A DNA stretch of 64,000 nt from Pseudomonas piscis (GTDB taxonomy: Bacteria > Pseudomonadota > Gammaproteobacteria > Pseudomonadales > Pseudomonadaceae), in assembly GCF_009380155.1 (NCBI RefSeq), contig NZ_WHUV01000003.1, positions 992,001-1,056,000 on the forward strand, in the 5' to 3' direction. Position 1 is the first letter of the stretch; each line of letters starts with the position of its first letter. A model generated the notes under the pieces. The model worked only from the letters and a program-made list of their open reading frames with translations. It ran no database searches and was not told where the DNA came from. Positions 60,565 to 64,000 of the stretch are shown piece after piece. Made by a program: the position numbers and the translations under genes.

Positions 60565-61772
60565 AGGGGACTCTCCGAGGTTTCCCGGCCCAGGGCCGGG
60601 GCGGGATTACGGGCGGGGCGGGCGCGGGTGGCTTTTTCCTCGCGCTTGAGGGCGTTGGCGGTGGCCAGGGCGGTGCGTTTGGTCCAGATCAGCAGGCCGC
60701 TGAGCACCATCATGCTCAGCACCAGGCCGAAGAAGAACCAGACCAGCTTGATCCAGATCCCGCCGAAGTCCCCGGTATGCAGGGGGCGCATGGATTCGGT
60801 GACGAACTCCAGGGTGGAGCGGTCGCCCAGCAGGTACGAGGAGTCCAGGGAGCCGGTGTAGGGGTTGATGTTGGCGGTCTGGAACATCAGCGGATACCAG
60901 CCGCGCCCGCCCACGTACAGGTGGCTATAGGCATTGCTCGGCAAGCTGACGAAGCTGATGTCGAACCCGGGAATCTTCTGGGTGGCGGTGCCGATGGCCT
61001 GTTCCAGGCTGATCATCGGCGCGGGGCTGCCGTCGGTGCTGACCGGCACCTGCTCCCGGGCGATCACCGGGACTATGGGTTCGCTGGAGATGCTGATGTG
61101 GTTGTCGCCCAGGATCGCGCGAATGAGAAACCAGATACCGGTGATGGAAATCACCGCGATGAACCAGATCGACCAGATGCCGCTCAGGCGATGGAAGTCG
61201 CCCCAGAAGATCCGCGCGCCATGGCGCAGGCGCAGGGTCGGCTTGAGGAAGCCCTTCCAGAACTTCTTGTAGACCACAAGGCCGGTGATCAACGAGATCA
61301 ACATCGGTACGCCGAGGAACGATACGAGGTACCAGCCCCAGCTATAGCCGTTGGTGAAGGGCACCAGCCACCAGCCATGCAGGGCGCGGGTGAAGGCCTC
61401 GAAGTCGAAGTCCGGGCTCGCGCCCTGGATCGCTCCGGTATAGGGGTTGACGTACAGCGTGGGCGAGCGGCCATCCGGATAAGTGACGTTGACGCTCAAG
61501 GCAAAATGACTTTCATCCGGGGTGCTGATGGTGTCGACCCGGGTCTGGGGTTCGGCGCGCTGGATGGCCTGGATGATCTGGTCGTAGTTCAGGGGTTGAG
61601 CGTCGTCCGTGGGTTTGCTGGCACGGACATCGGGGTTGGCCAGCCAGACGATTTCCTGGCTGACCACTGCCAGGGTGCCGGTAACGCAGACGATCAGCAC
61701 GAAGAACCAGATGGGCAGTGCCAGCCAGCTGTGCACCAGAAACCAGATTTTTGAGCGGGATTTCTTCGACAT
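60561..61772 (-). CDS. fpvG: FpvG, inner-membrane ferripyoverdine reductase (PepSY family)
   Basis: A 403-residue PepSY-associated membrane protein with four helices and conserved membrane histidines (LVHSWLALP, ALHGWWLVP, DFHRLSGIWS) that are likely haem ligands for transmembrane electron transfer. It reduces Fe(III) in ferripyoverdine so iron can be released. First gene of an eight-gene operon whose genes are separated by 36 bases at most. ATG at 61772. Confidence 0.93.
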   Translation of the reverse strand: MSKKSRSKIWFLVHSWLALPIWFFVLIVCVTGTLAVVSQEIVWLANPDVRASKPTDDAQPLNYDQIIQAIQRAEPQTRVDTISTPDESHFALSVNVTYPDGRSPTLYVNPYTGAIQGASPDFDFEAFTRALHGWWLVPFTNGYSWGWYLVSFLGVPMLISLITGLVVYKKFWKGFLKPTLRLRHGARIFWGDFHRLSGIWSIWFIAVISITGIWFLIRAILGDNHISISSEPIVPVIAREQVPVSTDGSPAPMISLEQAIGTATQKIPGFDISFVSLPSNAYSHLYVGGRGWYPLMFQTANINPYTGSLDSSYLLGDRSTLEFVTESMRPLHTGDFGGIWIKLVWFFFGLVLSMMVLSGLLIWTKRTALATANALKREEKATRARPARNPAPALGRETSESPL

Positions 61773-62062
61773 TGAATGGGCGTCTTGATTCGAGGAGTGG
61801 AGCTGCGCTGGAACTCCGGGCTGGCCCTGATGTGATTCTTGCTGGGCATAGCCATGGCCAACGCGGCCTGCTGCATCTAATTAAGACGAATGAGAATCGT
61901 AAATCCCGAAAGGCGATATGAAAGTAAATGTTACAGAGCCTGTTGAAGCTTGCAGGCAAGGGCATTTATCGCAACGACAGGCAGGAAGATAAATAAGAAG
62001 CGAGGCGGGATTACCGCTGGTCGGGGCAGCGCCAGCTCCGGTGGAAACTGGCGCCGGGGGAG
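61773..62062 (-). promoter_or_regulatory. fpvG upstream region with a weak Fur-like box
   Basis: A 290-base gap, more AT-rich than its flanks. GACGAATGAGAATCGTAAA (61886-61904) contains AATGAGAATC, 9 of 10 to the Fur core, but only about 11 of 19 overall. On the minus strand a TAATT or TTAAT element lies 15-16 bases from CGT (61861-61884), a poor PvdS-promoter candidate. Iron control of the operon is expected from P. aeruginosa. Confidence 0.45.
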
Positions 62063-62530
62063 TCAATGGGCCTGTTGCTGGAACAACTGTACGGCGCGCT
62101 CATTGATTTGCTCGACCGTCAGGTTCTCCTTACGGGTGGCGATGAACCAGACATGTCCGAAAGGATCGCGCAGGGCACCGCTGCGGTCACCATAGAACTG
62201 GTCCTTGATCGGTTCCGCTTCGCTGGCACCGGCGGCAATCGCCCTGGCGAAGTAGCTGTCGACATCTTCGACGTACAGATGCAGGCCCACCGAGGTCTTG
62301 TGGGCTTCGGGACTGCCCATCGGCGTTTCCTCGCAAGGGCTGCCGAGCATGATGGGCGCGCCGCCGATAAGCAGCTCGGCATGGCCGACACTGCCATCGG
62401 GCATGTCCAGGCGCATGGTTTGCTGGGCGCCGAAGGCCTTCTTGTAGAACTCGATGGCTTCGGCGGCCTGGCGGATACCCAGGTAGGGAGTGACGCCAAT
62501 GAAACCTTCGGGAATGGGTTTGACGCTCAT
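62063..62530 (-). CDS. VOC-superfamily (glyoxalase/PhnB-like) protein
   Basis: A 155-residue two-repeat VOC protein: GFIGVTPYLGIRQAAEAIEFYKKAFG in the first half, KTSVGLHLYVEDVDSYFARA and DRSGALRDPFGHVWFIATR in the second. Such PhnB-type proteins are often annotated as glyoxalase or bleomycin-resistance-like; the substrate cannot be told. ATG at 62530 is the standard start; a 16-residue upstream extension is unlikely. Confidence 0.82.
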   Translation of the reverse strand: MSVKPIPEGFIGVTPYLGIRQAAEAIEFYKKAFGAQQTMRLDMPDGSVGHAELLIGGAPIMLGSPCEETPMGSPEAHKTSVGLHLYVEDVDSYFARAIAAGASEAEPIKDQFYGDRSGALRDPFGHVWFIATRKENLTVEQINERAVQLFQQQAH

Positions 62531-62728
62531 GATGGGGCTCCTTGCTCTTGTTATGGGAGGTGGATCGAGCACTTTCACTCTATACCCGCAATGTTGCAGG
62601 ACCGGGATGGGCCGACGAGGTGCAGTTCGGGCAGCAGCCTTCGGCGATTTGCCCAGGGATCTGGCCCAGCAGTCCCCATGAGCCTTGATAGCGGATCTTT
62701 CTGTCCGACGGTTGCCGTCTCGACATGC

Positions 62729-63208
62729 CTAAGGTGTCAGGTCATCGCTGGGCGCATCGGGTTCCAGCAGGCGGGCGCCCTGGCCGGTTTCCCCGAGATA
62801 GTCGCCCTGGTTGCGCAGCGGACAGCCTTGCATCGACAGGCAGCCGCAGCCGATGCACAGGTTCAGGCGTTCGCGCAGCAAGGTGAGCTGCTGGATACGG
62901 GCGTCCAGCTCGCGGCTCCATTGCTCCGACAAGCGCTGCCAATCCGCGGCGCTGGGCGCCCGGTCATCGGGCAGGGTGGCCAGGGCCCGGCCAATCTCCG
63001 CCAGGGGAATGCCCAGGCGCTGGGCCACCTTGATCAACGCTACCCGGCGCAGCACCGAGCGCGGATAGCGGCGTTGATTACCCTGGTTGCGCTGGCTCTT
63101 GATCAGCCCCTTGGTTTCGTAGAAATGCAGCGCGGTGACCGCTACTCCGCTGCGGGCGGCCAGTTGGCCGACGGTGAGTTCCTTGTGGATGGTGTCGTGA
63201 TCGATCAT
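62729..63208 (-). CDS. soxR: SoxR, redox-sensing MerR-family activator
   Basis: A 159-residue regulator. The N-terminal MerR helix-turn-helix is LTVGQLAARSGVAVTALHFYE. The [2Fe-2S] cysteines are at about 118, 121, 123 and 129 (LCIGCGCLSMQGC), the exact SoxR spacing. In pseudomonads SoxR responds to redox-cycling compounds such as phenazines rather than controlling soxS. ATG at 63208 is preferred over a TTG at 63220. A SoxR-type promoter lies in the divergent gap. Confidence 0.95.
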   Translation of the reverse strand: MIDHDTIHKELTVGQLAARSGVAVTALHFYETKGLIKSQRNQGNQRRYPRSVLRRVALIKVAQRLGIPLAEIGRALATLPDDRAPSAADWQRLSEQWSRELDARIQQLTLLRERLNLCIGCGCLSMQGCPLRNQGDYLGETGQGARLLEPDAPSDDLTP

Positions 63209-63235
63209 CGAGTGCGCCAAAAGTGAAAAACGGGC

Positions 63236-63266
63236 TTGACCTTTACTTAACTAGAGGTTTTACCCT
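63236..63266 (+). promoter_or_regulatory. SoxR-activated promoter with SoxR box
   Basis: TTGACC (-35) and TACCCT (-10) are separated by 19 bases, the stretched spacing typical of MerR/SoxR-activated promoters. Between and over them lies CCTTTACTTAACTAGAGG (63240-63257), a near-palindrome close to the SoxR box. It points toward the monooxygenase-like gene at 63314. Confidence 0.85.
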
Positions 63267-63313
63267 GCCGCATATCCAACCGCAAGATCCTCTTCCGCAG
63301 TAGGGAATGACCC

Positions 63314-63679
63314 ATGAGCGCCTTTGAAAGACATCGCAGCTTCACCCAATTGATCGAGTTCGAGATCGAGCCTCATCAACAAGAGGCGCTGGTATCGGCC
63401 CTGGCAGCGCAGAGCGAACGGCTGGCCCAGGGCTACGGCGGTTTCCTCAGCGCCAGTGTGCAAGCCAGCGACGATGGGCGGCGGGTGCTCAACTACCTGC
63501 AGTGGCAAACCCGCGAGGCCGGCGAGGCGGCGTTCCAGCGTTTCGAGAGTGGCGAGCAGGACTTCTGGCAACTGATCCTGGCGCACCAGGCCAAGACCGT
63601 GACCTTCGGTTCCTTTCAGGTACGCACCAGCATCGCCCGCAGCCATGACGATGCCTTGCATTGCCACTTGCCGGGCTAG
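63314..63679 (+). CDS. Antibiotic-biosynthesis-monooxygenase-domain protein, SoxR target
   Basis: A 121-residue ABM-fold protein (SFTQLIEFEIEPHQQEALVSAL, GYGGFLSASVQASDDGRRVLNYLQWQTREAGEAAFQRF). Small ABM proteins oxidise quinones or act as haem- or cofactor-free oxygenases. The gene is divergent from soxR and has a SoxR-type promoter, as in P. aeruginosa, where the neighbour PA2274 is a SoxR target. Its stop overlaps the stop of the convergent regulator gene. Confidence 0.85.
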   Translation: MSAFERHRSFTQLIEFEIEPHQQEALVSALAAQSERLAQGYGGFLSASVQASDDGRRVLNYLQWQTREAGEAAFQRFESGEQDFWQLILAHQAKTVTFGSFQVRTSIARSHDDALHCHLPG

Positions 63680-64000
63680 ATCGACAACTGCAGGGTGCGC
63701 TCGTTGAGGTTGTCCGCAGGCCGGCGCTTGTTCACCGCCAGCTCGCCGATCTTGATCAGCCGGGTCCGGGTGACGTTGCGGCTCAGCCCCAGGAGGTTGG
63801 CGGTATGCACCTGGTTGTAGTGGCTGAAGCGGTAGGCCGCGCGCAAGAGGGCGTCCTCGACCTTTTCGTGGAGCGCGCCGGCCTGCTCCGCGAAGAGTTT
63901 CTGGAAGGCCCGCTCCAACAAGCCCTCGGCTGAGTCGTCGGGGCCGCAGTGGCCGTCGTCGGCGCGTTCGATTCGCATGTTCGACAAGCGCAGGTCGCCC
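63676..64000 (-). CDS. Sigma-54-dependent regulator, C-terminal fragment (runs off right edge)
   Basis: The last 108 residues of an enhancer-binding protein. The Fis-type helix-turn-helix is visible as FSHYNQVHTANLLGLSRNVTRTRLIKIGEL, where NQVHTANLLGLSRNVTRTRL is the recognition region. The upstream stretch GDLRLSNMRIERADD continues without stop to base 64000, so the AAA+ domain lies outside the window. It may be of the SfnR type (sulfone/sulfonate use), but that is a guess. Confidence 0.75.
   Translation of the reverse strand, partial: GDLRLSNMRIERADDGHCGPDDSAEGLLERAFQKLFAEQAGALHEKVEDALLRAAYRFSHYNQVHTANLLGLSRNVTRTRLIKIGELAVNKRRPADNLNERTLQLSI

Noticed and set aside
61861..61884. PvdS promoter for fpvG on the minus strand
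   Set aside because: TAATT is only 15 bases from CGT, or TTAAT 16 bases; both deviate from the pattern, so it is mentioned only as a weak candidate.
1..64000. tRNA genes, CRISPR arrays, insertion sequences, prophage
   Set aside because: Looked for cloverleaf-type sequences, regular spaced repeats, transposase or integrase motifs and attachment-site duplications; none seen.

Overview
The window is a GC-rich, densely coded piece of a fluorescent Pseudomonas chromosome, most likely from the P. fluorescens/P. protegens side of the genus. The signs are a psl-type exopolysaccharide operon, the pyoverdine genes pvdS, pvdL and pvdH with an mbtH-like gene, a complete fpvGHJK-fpvCDEF pyoverdine-iron processing operon, an atu acyclic-terpene cluster, the copper-linked dsbDEG/dsbRS block, soxR, and an intergenic palindromic repeat of a type common in this group. 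I see no tRNA, rRNA, CRISPR array, insertion sequence or prophage.

Layout. 1-8086 (minus): start of a psl operon (pslA, B, D, E, F and partial pslG, running off the left edge; no pslC). 8517-15302: lipid kinase, a NarL-type two-component pair, a degenerate Hpt-like protein, CheV, a MOSC protein, PpnP and a 3'-5' exonuclease. 15424-24537: atuABCDEF (minus) with divergent atuR and two clear operators. 24634-39963: an orphan solute-binding protein, a small PvdS-box gene, pvdS, and the 13-kb NRPS gene pvdL. 40173-42746: a low-GC GRAM-like gene and two tandem paralogues of unknown function with a ParB/sulfiredoxin-like motif. 42823-46868: a Fur-controlled cell-surface-signalling unit (ECF sigma, FecR-like anti-sigma, TonB receptor with signalling domain). 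47032-52544: dsbDEG and divergent dsbRS. 52595-54434: pvdH and mbtH. 54499-61772: a methyltransferase, a palindromic repeat and the fpv operon. 62063-64000: a VOC protein, SoxR with a SoxR-type promoter for a monooxygenase-like gene, and the C-terminal end of a sigma-54 activator.

How the genes work together. Iron is the main theme. Fur-like boxes precede pvdS and the ECF sigma gene, and a weaker one precedes fpvG. PvdS-type promoters (TAAAT or TAATT, 16 bases, CGT) precede the small gene next to pvdS, pvdL, pvdH and mbtH. PvdH makes diaminobutyrate for PvdL, MbtH supports adenylation, PvdL starts the pyoverdine chromophore peptide, and FpvG-K/FpvC-F reduce and recover iron from imported ferripyoverdine in the periplasm. 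The other pyoverdine genes (pvdA, pvdI/J/D, pvdE, fpvA, pvdQ and others) are not in the window.

The least explained parts are the tandem ParB/sulfiredoxin-like pair, the Hpt-like protein lacking its phospho-accepting histidine, the palindrome-rich cheV upstream region, and the Lgt-like/TlpA fusion in the dsb operon.
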